From the NCBI RefSeq assembly GCF_029961155.1, contig NZ_JASBRH010000030.1, positions 1 through 48,749 of the forward strand: DNA of 48,749 bases, given 5' to 3'. This document shows, one piece after another, positions 31,942 to 40,392 of this stretch. A program made the translations under genes and the position numbers. This DNA is from Pontibacterium granulatum. GTDB taxonomy: Bacteria > Pseudomonadota > Gammaproteobacteria > Pseudomonadales > Balneatricaceae. The notes beneath the pieces are model-generated. The model saw only the letters and a program-made list of their open reading frames with translations. It had not been told where the DNA came from and ran no database searches. How positions within the stretch are numbered: the first letter of the stretch is position 1; each line of letters starts with the position of its first letter.

Positions 31942-33237
31942 TCAACGTTTGTTGATCGGCAGATAGTCGCGTTGCGCCGCGCCGGTATACAGCTGGCGTG
32001 GGCGACCGATGACCTGGTCTTTATCCACGATCATCTCTTTCCACTGGGCGATCCAGCCCACGCAGCGGGCCAGGGCGAACATCACGGTAAACATGTTTGA
32101 TGGGATACCCATCGCGCTTTCGATAATGCCCGAGTAGAAATCCACATTCGGATACAGTTTTTTCTTGATGAAGTAGTCATCTTCCAGCGCTATCCGCTCC
32201 AGCTCCAATGCGAGTTTGAAGAGGGGATCATCATGACGCCCAAGTGCGGTTAATACTTTTTGTGCTTCTTCCCGCAGAACGCGTGCACGTGGATCGTGGT
32301 TACGATAAACCCGGTGACCAAAGCCCATCAGTCTGAACGGATCATCAGGATCGGTGGCGCGTTTGAGGTATTTTGGCAGGTGTTTAACGTCACCGATCTC
32401 GTGCAGCATATTCAGCACCGCTTCGTTGGCACCCCCGTGAAGAGGTCCCCAGAGGGCGCTGATACCCGCTGAGATTGCTGCAAACGGGTTGGCACCGGTG
32501 GAACCGGCCAGACGCACGGTTGAGGTCGATGCGTTCTGTTCATGATCAGCGTGAAGAATCAGAATCTTATCCAGCGCCTGAGCAATGACTGGATTGACCT
32601 CATATTCCTCGCTAGGCACTGCGAATAGCATTTTCAACAGATTGCTGGAGTAGTCGAGATGGTTATCCGGGTAGATAAACGGTTGGCCGATCGAATGCTT
32701 ATAAGAGGCAGCGGCAATGGTGGGGATCTTCGCCAGTAGCCGAATCGCCGAGATCTCGCGGTGCTGTGGATCATGGATATCCAGGGAATCGTGGTAGAAG
32801 GCCGAGAGGGCACCAACTACACCCACCATGATCGCCATTGGGTGTGCATCGCGTCTGAAACCCTGGTAGAAGTTCAGCAGCTGCTCGTGCACCATCGTGT
32901 GGTGCGTGAGTAGGTCGTTAAACTCATCAAGTTCCTGTTGGTTGGGCAGTTGCCCTTTCATCAATAGGAAGGCCGTCTCGCTAAAGCTGCTTTTCTCCGC
33001 CAGTTGTTCGATGGGGTAACCACGGTACAGCAGAATACCTTTTTCACCGTCGATAAAGGTGATCTGGCTGGTGCAGGATGCGGTTGATTTGAAACCCGGA
33101 TCCAACGTAAAGATCCCCATTTCCCCATAAAGACTCCGAATGTCCACTACAGGCGGACCGGCTACCCCTTGCTGGATCTCAAGGTCTAAGGTTTTACCGG
33201 TGCGATTGTCGCGGAGTGTGAGCGTGTTTTTTGACAT
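31942..33237 (-). CDS. gltA: Citrate synthase (hexameric, type II)
   Basis: A 431-residue protein close in length and sequence to E. coli GltA. It condenses oxaloacetate and acetyl-CoA to citrate. The active-site segments are clear: [22 protein letters not shown] with the first catalytic histidine, [14 protein letters not shown] with the second, and [15 protein letters not shown] with the catalytic aspartate. I chose the start [10 protein letters not shown] rather than ten codons upstream, matching the family. The gene is convergent with the soluble kinase; a short hairpin (TCCGGTT 31888-31894 with AACCGGA 31912-31918) lies between. Its product feeds 2-oxoglutarate, the substrate of the dehydrogenase fusion; this proximity may be chance. 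Confidence 0.96.
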   Translation of the reverse strand: MSKNTLTLRDNRTGKTLDLEIQQGVAGPPVVDIRSLYGEMGIFTLDPGFKSTASCTSQITFIDGEKGILLYRGYPIEQLAEKSSFSETAFLLMKGQLPNQQELDEFNDLLTHHTMVHEQLLNFYQGFRRDAHPMAIMVGVVGALSAFYHDSLDIHDPQHREISAIRLLAKIPTIAAASYKHSIGQPFIYPDNHLDYSSNLLKMLFAVPSEEYEVNPVIAQALDKILILHADHEQNASTSTVRLAGSTGANPFAAISAGISALWGPLHGGANEAVLNMLHEIGDVKHLPKYLKRATDPDDPFRLMGFGHRVYRNHDPRARVLREEAQKVLTALGRHDDPLFKLALELERIALEDDYFIKKKLYPNVDFYSGIIESAMGIPSNMFTVMFALARCVGWIAQWKEMIVDKDQVIGRPRQLYTGAAQRDYLPINKR

Positions 33238-33415
33238 GGGGCTGAACCTTGTGCGCCTTAGGAGCACTGTGTGAGGTGGCTACAAAGGATGCACTGAATG
33301 CAGCGTATCCCTTTGTATTGAAGCCCTCCAGAAGGATGTTTAGTCGGTCAGAGGGAAATACCTGCTTTCAGTATAGATCCATCATGTGTCGCTCTTGGTC
33401 GACGGAATTATTCCG

Positions 33416-33925
33416 TTACCAATACTTCGGATAGTTCGTTTTGCGTATCAGGTTGTTGTAGAGCACGGCAACCACCACCAGTAGAAGAGCACCGGTAAGC
33501 GTTGGGAATAGCAGAAAGTCCCAAGCCGGTTGCGTCAGAAATACAATCACCGGATTTGAGCCCGCGGGTGGATGAACGGTGCGGGTAGCGATCATCAGCG
33601 CGATTGCGGTGCCTGCTGCAAGTGCGACAGACCACCAGGTTGGGCCGCACAGTGTGAGGAAGAGCAACCCGACGAATGAACTCAGCAGGTGGCCAACAAC
33701 CACATTTCTAGGTTGTGAAAAAGGTGCTTCGGGAAAGCCGAAGACCAGGACGCATGAGGCGCCAAACGAGCCCAATACCAATACGGCCTCCAGGCTTTGG
33801 GCGAGGTAGGCCAGCACTGCGATCGCCACAAATCCGCCGATCCCGGCCAGTAGAATGTTGCTGACGGACTGCTTCGGCGGCAGCGCGGCGCCATCGCTTT
33901 TTAAGAGTGATTGAAGGGCTGACAT
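33416..33925 (-). CDS. HPP family integral membrane protein
   Basis: A 169-residue protein with four to five membrane helices and the family signature RTVHPPAGSNP at the fourth (about residues 116-126). HPP proteins are small membrane proteins, some implicated in nitrite transport into chloroplasts and cyanobacteria (family knowledge); the bacterial substrate is unsettled. It is divergent from a TetR regulator, with two operator-like sites in the gap, so it is the most likely target of that regulator. Confidence 0.85.
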   Translation of the reverse strand: MSALQSLLKSDGAALPPKQSVSNILLAGIGGFVAIAVLAYLAQSLEAVLVLGSFGASCVLVFGFPEAPFSQPRNVVVGHLLSSFVGLLFLTLCGPTWWSVALAAGTAIALMIATRTVHPPAGSNPVIVFLTQPAWDFLLFPTLTGALLLVVVAVLYNNLIRKTNYPKYW

Positions 33926-33966
33926 ATTGGTCTCCGGTTATGTGCGGTTTGGTGATTTGTCTGGTG

Positions 33967-34014
33967 GTAGACCGACCTGTCTACTTTTGTTGCATGGTAG
34001 ACAGCTTGGTCTAC
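33967..34014. promoter_or_regulatory. Two TetR-type operators between HPP and TetR genes
   Basis: GTAGACCGACCTGTCTAC (33967-33984) and GTAGACAGCTTGGTCTAC (33997-34014) are near-palindromes with centres 30 bases apart. Reversing the first gives a sequence matching the second in 16 of 18 positions. The TAGAC(C)...GGTCTA core resembles known TetR-family boxes such as that of NemR. The spacing is close to three helical turns. Confidence 0.7.
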
Positions 34015-34054
34015 CTGTGTCAACATCGTTTCTTTCAGCTCTCCTTTGATATTT

Positions 34055-34627
34055 ATGTCTCCAAAACGCCTTCACCTGATCACCACCGCCTTCGCACTTT
34101 TTTACCAAAAAGGCGTTCACGCCGTAGGGATCAACGAAATCCTTGCTGAATCAGGCGTGGCCAAGAAAACCCTCTACCATCACTTCGGCAGCAAAGACGA
34201 GCTGGTTTTAGCGGTGTTGGAATACCGCGATGTGTGTTTCCGTAACTGGCTGCAATCACGGCTGGAAGCGGCACCGGTTGGCATCGAAAAGATAGATGCA
34301 CTGTTTGATGCGCTTGATGACTGGTTTAACGACCGTGTTGACGTGTTGCTGCCATTCCACGGTTGTTTCTTTATCAACGTGAGTGGGGAGTACAGCGAGC
34401 TGGAGCATCCGTTGCATCAGCAGTGTGCCTGCCATAAGCAGCTCGTTGTCGAGTTGATCCGCAAACAGGTGGAGAGCTTTGTCGCGGACTGTGAAGCCGT
34501 GGCGCGGTTAACTAATGCTCTGAGCCTGCTTAAAGAGGGGGCGATCACAGTAGCCTATGTACAGGGAGATCGAACAGCTGCTGTTAAGGCAAAGGAAACC
34601 GCAAGAATGCTTGTGGCCGCACTTTAG
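34055..34627 (+). CDS. TetR/AcrR family transcriptional regulator
   Basis: A 190-residue repressor. The helix-turn-helix spans about residues 5-50, with GVHAVGINEILAESGVAKKTLYHHFGSKDELV, a close match to the TetR signature. The C-terminal ligand domain has several cysteines, including a HQQCACHKQ patch around residue 130 and a PFHGCFF segment, which could make it sensitive to thiol-reactive compounds (inference). ATG 34055 is chosen; a TTG three codons upstream is less likely. It is divergent from the HPP gene and converges closely with the XRE gene (29-base gap). Confidence 0.88.
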   Translation: MSPKRLHLITTAFALFYQKGVHAVGINEILAESGVAKKTLYHHFGSKDELVLAVLEYRDVCFRNWLQSRLEAAPVGIEKIDALFDALDDWFNDRVDVLLPFHGCFFINVSGEYSELEHPLHQQCACHKQLVVELIRKQVESFVADCEAVARLTNALSLLKEGAITVAYVQGDRTAAVKAKETARMLVAAL

Positions 34628-34656
34628 TTGTTGAATTGTAGGGTCGCTTTATACGT

Positions 34657-35469
34657 TCAGTGACGTGCCCGGAAATGCCATTCGCCTGGCGCGATATCGT
34701 TGGTGACCGCTTTCTTGATCGAGTCCTCGATCTCAGGTGAATCCAATTCGTACAAACCGCACAGCGCAAGTGCTCGACGCACATCCACGGATTGCCCCAG
34801 ATACTCGTACATCACCCGTGCAGCACATGGCATACGTTCGCCACTGCCGGATACACCGAGCTTAAGCCCGGTCAGGCGGGAGACGCGGTTTTTGAAGGTC
34901 GGGAAGAGGATGGTCTGGGTTATTTCGTGGCTAGTCAGCGACTCGTAGTCCACCATGAAAATACGGTCGGTGAGGAAGTTCGCCATGCCCAGATAAACAC
35001 CGTGATAGGTTTTTTCATGTGGGCTCTCTTTGAGGCGTTCGGTGCGCTGATAATAGATCTTGTCATCCTGCCGCTCCAGGCAAACCAGCATTCGAAGTAA
35101 TTTTCCGGGGCAGGCCATGGAGATGTGGTATTCGAAGTAGTAGCCCAGGTACTTATCGAGACCGGTATTGCCCAGCTTGCCGATATGCTCCATATGTTCG
35201 GTTTCCGGCCGGCCCGAATCTTTCGGTGTTGTGGCCGTTGGGCGTACCTGAATCAGGCGCTGGAATTGGCTATGGGGCATCAGGATCTCATGCTCTTCCA
35301 CACCAAAGAAGTCGCAAAAGCGGCGCATGGTGTTCGCAGAGGGCATAGAGCGACCGCTCAGGTAACGGTTAAACTGTGGGCGGTTGATGTTGAGACGACG
35401 GCACACCTCGGCAATGGATTTGTAGTAACTGCACAGCAGTCGGAGGTTGCGCGGAAAGTCTTGTGTCAT
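34657..35469 (-). CDS. XRE-type helix-turn-helix regulator
   Basis: A 270-residue protein. Residues about 5-62 form a Cro/CI-type helix-turn-helix (SIAEVCRRLNINRPQFNRYLSGR, SMPSANTMRRFCDFFGV). The remaining 200 residues are a separate alpha/beta domain rich in aromatic residues (YYFEYHISMACPGKLLRM), which I cannot assign to a named ligand-binding family. It lies downstream of a terminator that closes the symporter gene, so it is likely a separate unit. Such regulators often bind small ligands through the C-terminal half; the targets are unknown. Confidence 0.8.
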   Translation of the reverse strand: MTQDFPRNLRLLCSYYKSIAEVCRRLNINRPQFNRYLSGRSMPSANTMRRFCDFFGVEEHEILMPHSQFQRLIQVRPTATTPKDSGRPETEHMEHIGKLGNTGLDKYLGYYFEYHISMACPGKLLRMLVCLERQDDKIYYQRTERLKESPHEKTYHGVYLGMANFLTDRIFMVDYESLTSHEITQTILFPTFKNRVSRLTGLKLGVSGSGERMPCAARVMYEYLGQSVDVRRALALCGLYELDSPEIEDSIKKAVTNDIAPGEWHFRARH

Positions 35470-35600
35470 CCTGGGTCCCGATTATTAGCCATAAACAGCT
35501 CTGAACGCTGGATAGCCGCGTTCTGCGAGTGTTACGTAGTGGAAAGACGCTGGATCAGCAGCGATTTCGCGGCTATTTTAACGCCGGCTGCACACAAGAA

Positions 35601-35631
35601 AAAGCCCACCGCTGCCGGGCAGGGGTGGGCT
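35601..35631 (-). terminator. Rho-independent terminator after symporter gene
   Basis: AGCCCACC (35603-35610) and GGTGGGCT (35624-35631) form the stem. On the minus strand a TTTTTC tract follows. It sits just after the stop codon of the symporter. Confidence 0.8.
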
Positions 35632-35651
35632 GTGTTTTCAGAGGTTAGAAA

Positions 35652-37181
35652 TTACACCAGTTCGGCTTCTTTCTCGTCCTCTTTCTGGGAAGCGGTGGCT
35701 TTAACACCGCAACGTTTTTCCCAGAAGGTCGCGTTCTTGATACCCAGTTTTGCCGGGTTGAACTCGTATACTGCTACACCAGCTTTACGCTGAGTTTCGT
35801 AGTCCTTCAGAGCTTTCAGCGCTGGTTTGGACATGAAGAAGATGATCAGGATGCCGACGATGTTCAGCCATGCCATCAGGCCTACGCCTACGTCACCCAT
35901 CGCCCATGCCAGGTTGGCAGTTTTAACGGCACCGTAGAAAGTCGCAGCCATCAGAACCAGCTTCAGCAGACCGGTCAGGCCTGGGATGTCGAAGGAGCGT
36001 TTCAGGTAGGCAACGTTAGTTTCTGCGATGTAGTAGTACGCCAGAATGGTGGTGAAGGAGAAGAAGAACAGCGCGAATGCGATGAACGGATTACCTACAC
36101 CTGGCAATACGCTTTCGATTGCCATCTGTGTGAACATCGGGCCGTTAGCGGCGATATCAGTGGAGATGTTCTGTACCAGGAATGCATCACCTGCACCGTG
36201 TACGTTGTACGCGCCGGTGATCAGGATCATGAATGCAGTTGCAGAACATACGAACAGGGTGTCGATGTATACAGAGAATGCCTGTACCAGACCCTGCTGT
36301 GCCGGGTGCTCAACTTCCGCTGCTGCGGCAGCGTGAGGACCTGTACCCTGACCTGCTTCGTTGGAGTAGACGCCACGCTTAACACCCCAGCCAATTGCAG
36401 CGCCCAGGCCTGCCATTGGAGTAAATGCGTCTTCCAGGATCATTCCGACGATACCTGGCAGCATGTCGACGTTCAGCAGAACGATAACAGCGGCGATGAT
36501 GATGTACGCCAGTGCCATGAAAGGTACAACAACCTGGGTGAAGTTAGCGATACGCTTAACGCCACCGAAGATGATGAAGCCCAGGATCAGAACAACGATG
36601 GTACCGGTCATGATCTTAGCCATGCTCAGGGTGCCCATAGACGTCTCGATCATTGCGCCAGTACCGAATGCCTGCTCTACAGCGTTACCGATACTGTTAG
36701 CCTGCACGCCCGGCAGGAAAACACCACACGCCAGAATGGTGGAAATAGCGAAGACCCAAGCGAACCATTTCTGACCCATCGCTTTTTCGAAGTAGTAAGC
36801 CGGACCACCACGGTACTGACCTTCGTGTTCTTCTTTGTAAATCTGTGCCAGAGTCGATTCTGCGTATGCAGTAGCCGCGCCGAAGAACGCCACAACCCAC
36901 ATCCAGAATACTGCACCAGGACCGCCGAAGCCGATCGCTGCCGCAACACCTGCGATGTTACCGGTACCTACACGGCCAGACAGGGATACAGCCAGGGCCT
37001 GGAAGGAAGAGATACCGTGTTCGGAGCTTTTACCTGACAGCAGCAGGTTCCACATTTCACGGAACATGCGTACCTGTACGAAGCGGGTCATGATCGAGTA
37101 GAACAGACCAGCGCCCAGGCAGAGGTAAATCAGCGCCGGACTCCAGATTATGCCGTTCATAAAGTCGACAAATGCTTGCAT
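35652..37181 (-). CDS. Alanine/glycine:cation symporter (AGCS family)
   Basis: A 509-residue carrier with about 10-11 membrane helices. It has the AGCS hallmarks SLSGRVGTGNIAGVAAAIGFGGPGAVFWMW near residue 70, GGPAYYFEKAMGQ, and GWGVKRGVYSNEAGQGTGPHAAAAAE near residue 265. These carriers import alanine or glycine with sodium or protons; alanine/glycine with Na+ is the likely case in a marine cell (inference). The gene is on the same strand as the asparaginase gene, 121 bases after it, so both could be expressed together for amino-acid use. I looked for a glycine riboswitch in the 121-base leader and saw none. Confidence 0.93.
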   Translation of the reverse strand: MQAFVDFMNGIIWSPALIYLCLGAGLFYSIMTRFVQVRMFREMWNLLLSGKSSEHGISSFQALAVSLSGRVGTGNIAGVAAAIGFGGPGAVFWMWVVAFFGAATAYAESTLAQIYKEEHEGQYRGGPAYYFEKAMGQKWFAWVFAISTILACGVFLPGVQANSIGNAVEQAFGTGAMIETSMGTLSMAKIMTGTIVVLILGFIIFGGVKRIANFTQVVVPFMALAYIIIAAVIVLLNVDMLPGIVGMILEDAFTPMAGLGAAIGWGVKRGVYSNEAGQGTGPHAAAAAEVEHPAQQGLVQAFSVYIDTLFVCSATAFMILITGAYNVHGAGDAFLVQNISTDIAANGPMFTQMAIESVLPGVGNPFIAFALFFFSFTTILAYYYIAETNVAYLKRSFDIPGLTGLLKLVLMAATFYGAVKTANLAWAMGDVGVGLMAWLNIVGILIIFFMSKPALKALKDYETQRKAGVAVYEFNPAKLGIKNATFWEKRCGVKATASQKEDEKEAELV

Positions 37182-37302
37182 GAGAAAGTTCTCCTAAAAA
37201 TGTGCCTTGTGAGCACTCTGTTGGAATTATTGTTGTATTGTGTCTCACCCTCCCCAGTGGGTTAGGTTAGGGCGAGAAGGGTACAGCGTCCTGCTGTTGG
37301 GA

Positions 37303-38322
37303 TCACCTGCTCAGCTCGCCGCAGAGGGGAGTACGCAGTGCAGTACGTATCTCCTCTGCAGACCTGGATTGGCTGATCAGATAATGCATTTTGGTGAACG
37401 CGGCCTCGAGGGTCATATCGCCCCCTGGCACAACACCAATTCGGTTGAGGGTCGCCCCGGTAGCGTAGGCGCCCTGACTCACAGAGCCGTGTGGGCACTG
37501 TGTGATGTTCAGGATTGCAACGCCGCGCTCGGACGCACGCTGCAAACAATCAATAAATGCGGGATTGGCATCTGGCGGATTACCCGCACCGTAGGTTTGC
37601 AAGACCAGTCCTTTCAGCGATGAGTGATCCAGCACCGCTTCTACAATGCGTGCCGAGATGCCCGGATAGGTCTGGAGAATGCTGACTGCGTCCGGATCAA
37701 ACACCGGGATCTCGCCCATGCTGCCTGCGTGCTCCAGCAGGAGGCTTTGCTGCAGCTCGATGTTGATACCAACACTGGCAAGCCATGGAAAGTTAGGGGA
37801 GTTGAACGCATCGAATCCGGAGCTCTTTACTTTGGAGCTTCGGTTACCGCGCAGAAGACGGCCGTTGAAGTAGATACATACTTCAGGAATGTCGTAGTTG
37901 CCGGCCAGGAGCAGGGCGGTGGTCAGGTTGTCCGGTGCATCACTGCGCAGCTCAACCATCGGGATCTGAGAACCGGTCAGGATGACCGGTTTATCCATGC
38001 CCTGCAGCATGAAGGACAGCATGGACGCGGTGTACGCCATGGTGTCGGTGCCGTGCAACACCACAAAACCGTCGTAGTCGTTCCAGTTCTGCTGGAGGCG
38101 ATTGCCCAGGCGAGTCCAGTCATCCGGTACCAGGTTTGAGCTATCGATCAGTTGCTGACATTCGATCATGTCGAACTGGAAATCAGGCAGCCCGCTGATG
38201 CCACGAGAGTTGAGCTCGGTTGCTACCAACTCGTTAAAGCCCGTCATTGGCACGTAGCCCTGTTCGGAAGGCTGCATACCGATGGTGCCACCGGTGTAGA
38301 TGATCAATACACGACGTTTCAC
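37303..38322 (-). CDS. ansA: Cytoplasmic L-asparaginase I
   Basis: A 339-residue type I asparaginase, closely similar to E. coli AnsA. It hydrolyses asparagine to aspartate and ammonia in the cytoplasm. Thr13 in YTGGTIGM is the nucleophile, and Thr92-Asp93 in VLHGTDTMAYTAS complete the catalytic group. The middle carries the LRSDAPDNL and GNRSSKVKSSGFDAFNSPN segments of the family. No signal peptide is present, in line with the type I enzyme. The Na+:alanine/glycine symporter gene follows after 121 bases. A GC-rich hairpin with a T-tract lies about 140 bases upstream on this strand. Confidence 0.95.
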   Translation of the reverse strand: MKRRVLIIYTGGTIGMQPSEQGYVPMTGFNELVATELNSRGISGLPDFQFDMIECQQLIDSSNLVPDDWTRLGNRLQQNWNDYDGFVVLHGTDTMAYTASMLSFMLQGMDKPVILTGSQIPMVELRSDAPDNLTTALLLAGNYDIPEVCIYFNGRLLRGNRSSKVKSSGFDAFNSPNFPWLASVGINIELQQSLLLEHAGSMGEIPVFDPDAVSILQTYPGISARIVEAVLDHSSLKGLVLQTYGAGNPPDANPAFIDCLQRASERGVAILNITQCPHGSVSQGAYATGATLNRIGVVPGGDMTLEAAFTKMHYLISQSRSAEEIRTALRTPLCGELSR

Positions 38323-38459
38323 GTAGCTTTAACTCCAGGTGCAAACATAGGGTGCGACCACGGTATGAAACACCGATCAGCCTGCATGTTCTGGGACATG
38401 AGACGTTGGAGAGGTGTGCTCATAGACGGTCGCACCGCGAGAATTAAAAGGAGGGCTTG

Positions 38460-38487
38460 AGAAAACAAGCCCCCAAAGACAGGGGGG
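38460..38487 (-). terminator. Minus-strand hairpin with T-tract upstream of ansA
   Basis: CCCCC (38470-38474) and GGGGG (38482-38486) flank a 7-base loop. On the minus strand CTTGTTTTC follows. It could terminate read-through from the glxA-type gene or act as an attenuator for ansA. Confidence 0.5.
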
Positions 38488-38781
38488 AGTTATTGCAAGC
38501 TCGTTAGAGCAGTGAACAAATAGCCGCAAAAGCAGTACTGCATTACCGCCTGCGTGATGAGATCTGCTCAGAAAAAACTTGCCGTCCCGCTGTACCATTA
38601 CGCGGAGGCTATTTCACCAGAACGTCATAGCGGAAGAAATTTGACTAGCTGGTAACATTTGGTGCGCGGTAGTGCTTTTAAAGCGCCAAGTGGCGCTAGT
38701 GTGGGTTGATGCTGGTTGTGTGGTGAACAGAGTGGGTGTGCGAGCTATTAAAGGCTCGGAAGGGCAGCCATTACGGCTTCT

Positions 38782-38853
38782 GGCGCCTTAAAAGACGCCC
38801 TACAGTGTTCAGAGGGTATCGGATCATTGTAGGGCTAGCATTAGCTTGCCGAC
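38782..38853. repeat. REP-like inverted doublet, second type
   Basis: On the plus strand 38828-38853 reads TGTAGGGC, an imperfect stem (CTAGC/GCTTG) and CCGAC. On the minus strand 38804-38782 reads TGTAGGGCGTC, a loop, and GGCGCC. The TGTAG ends face each other, as in the doublet at 4954-5011. The arms are less perfect, so the call is weaker. Confidence 0.45.
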
Positions 38854-38911
38854 GCCCGCAGAGTGCCCATTTACTCGTGATAGGGTACCGAGTAGCGACA
38901 CTTAGCACCTT

Positions 38912-39964
38912 TTAATATTGTGACTTGTACTTCTCCCGCGCATGACTTGGCGACAGGCCAAAATAATCCTTAAAGCAGTTGCTGAAGTGGCTTGAGGTAA
39001 CGAATCCGCACGCCAAGGCGATGTTCAACACTGGCTCGTTGCTTTGTAACAGCAGGCGGCGGGCATGTGTCAGGCGCAGTTCCAGGTAGTAGCGGCTTGG
39101 CGAGGTATCCAGGTGGTTCTGAAACAGTCGCTCGATCTGACGGCGGGAAACGCCAACACAGCCGCTCAGCTCTTCCATACTCATCGGTTCTTCGATGTTT
39201 GCGGCCATCAGCTCCATCATATCGCGCAAATTTTGCGGTAGGCAGGGATCGTCGCTGAGGGTGCTTAGTGTTGTGTCGCTATGCTCGGAGATTTGATCAC
39301 AGCTAAGAATCTCACGGATGGCGCGTACCACCTCTTTGCCTTGGGTGTTTTCGATCATACCCAGCATCATCTCCAACGCGCTGGTAGGGCCCGCGCTGGT
39401 CAGGCGGTGCTCGTCGGTGATCACAACCTGGTTGGATATGCGTACTTGAGGGAAGTGCTCCTGCATCAGGGCATGGTTGTCCGGGTGAAGCGCACACTCA
39501 TGGCTATCGAGAATTCCAGCCTGGGCCAGCGCTATAGCACCGTTCCAGATCCCACCGAGGGTAATACCTTGGCGCTGTGCTTCCTTCAAAAGCTGAGTAA
39601 GGTGAGGATGTTTCTCGGTAGAGCAGCGATAACCACCGCATACCACCAGAATGTCTGGCAGTTTTTTGTGCTCGTTCAGAATCCCTCGAATTGTATCCTG
39701 TGCGGCGATACCAATGCCCAGATCACTGGTTACCGGGGATTGATCTACGGCGATGGTCTGATAACTGAACAAGGGGTGGTTTTTCACCAGATTGGCAGTG
39801 ACCAACGCATCAACAGCGGCTGTAAACGCCATCATTGAGAAGTGCTCCTGCAGGACAAATCCCACACTGATGGTTTTGGTCGATTGCTCTTCGGTCACGA
39901 GGAACGGACTGTTGGCATCACGTAGGGCTGAGCTGAAGTGGCGTGTGTCTTTTATACAGGTCAT
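38912..39964 (-). CDS. GlxA-type AraC family transcriptional regulator
   Basis: A 350-residue regulator. The N-terminal DJ-1/PfpI-like domain spans about residues 28-215 (VGFVLQEHFSMMAFTAAVDAL; ILVVCGGYR). The AraC helix-turn-helix pair covers about 245-345 (MSMEELSGCVGVSRRQIERLFQNHLDTSPSRYYLELRL and the FSNCFKDYFGLSPSHAREKY end). This is the GlxA branch that includes ArgR, CdhR, GbdR and related regulators, which respond to amino acids or quaternary amines (family knowledge). It is divergent from the TRAP operon starting at 40393, which is the most likely target. The ligand could therefore be the transported compound (inference). Confidence 0.9.
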   Translation of the reverse strand: MTCIKDTRHFSSALRDANSPFLVTEEQSTKTISVGFVLQEHFSMMAFTAAVDALVTANLVKNHPLFSYQTIAVDQSPVTSDLGIGIAAQDTIRGILNEHKKLPDILVVCGGYRCSTEKHPHLTQLLKEAQRQGITLGGIWNGAIALAQAGILDSHECALHPDNHALMQEHFPQVRISNQVVITDEHRLTSAGPTSALEMMLGMIENTQGKEVVRAIREILSCDQISEHSDTTLSTLSDDPCLPQNLRDMMELMAANIEEPMSMEELSGCVGVSRRQIERLFQNHLDTSPSRYYLELRLTHARRLLLQSNEPVLNIALACGFVTSSHFSNCFKDYFGLSPSHAREKYKSQY

Positions 39965-40063
39965 GGGCGGGACCTCTTGTGAAGGAAGTGAGTTATTGTT
40001 TTTCTTTTTATAGCAGGTTGTTTCTGTGATTAATAATCCCGTTTCTTAATCAGATGTCGGCTT

Positions 40064-40090
40064 TGTAAAAATATGTAAAATAATGTAAAT
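40064..40090. promoter_or_regulatory. Three tandem TGTAAA boxes, 10-bp period, between glxA-type gene and dctP
   Basis: TGTAAA occurs at 40064-40069, 40074-40079 and 40084-40089, exactly one helical turn apart. The 428-base AT-rich gap 39965-40392 also has TTTACA at 40129 and 40213 and TGTAAA at 40269. Evenly spaced direct repeats are typical of OmpR/TorR-type response regulators. The same core is found upstream of the TorR-like gene (48254-48280). Otherwise the gap shows no gene. Confidence 0.5.
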
Positions 40091-40392
40091 GAGTATTAAT
40101 TTAGTAAGGGGTTTGGGTTTGTATTTTGTTTACATAAGTTTCGTTTGTGTTGCGAAGAAAAGGTTTGGTGGGTGATTGTAGCCAGGTAATAGGCTTTAAA
40201 TGTAATAGGTGGTTTACAATCTGGGATATGAATTTTTTTCACAGAAGATTTTGCTGTTTTGAGGTGGCTGTAAATTAAATTTTCTCGGGTGTATAAGTTT
40301 AATGGACGTGAGCTGCAGGCCGTGAATTGGCTGCGGTTTAACCCATAAAAATAAAATTAGTTATCTTCAGTACGGAAGATCCGGAGAAAATA

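Larger units (their letters stand above)
38323..38911. other. 589-base intergenic region before ansA
   Basis: No gene is convincing here. From right to left it holds a REP-like doublet (38782-38853), a palindrome AGCGCCA-AG-TGGCGCT (38682-38697), and the hairpin/T-tract at 38460-38487. A 73-codon frame on the minus strand runs through the last hairpin and has no supporting features. A small RNA ending at the hairpin is possible but unsupported. Confidence 0.5.

Noticed and set aside
33402-33416. Palindrome ACGGAAT-T-ATTCCGT at the end of the HPP gene
   Set aside because: It overlaps the stop codon of the HPP gene, has no T-tract, and is not near a promoter; I see no basis for a function.
37182-37302. 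Possible glycine riboswitch before the AGCS symporter
   Set aside because: The leader is only 121 bases and lacks the conserved glycine-aptamer segments.
38377-38598. 73-codon minus-strand frame upstream of ansA
   Set aside because: A terminator-like hairpin lies within it, and there is no ribosome site or recognisable domain.
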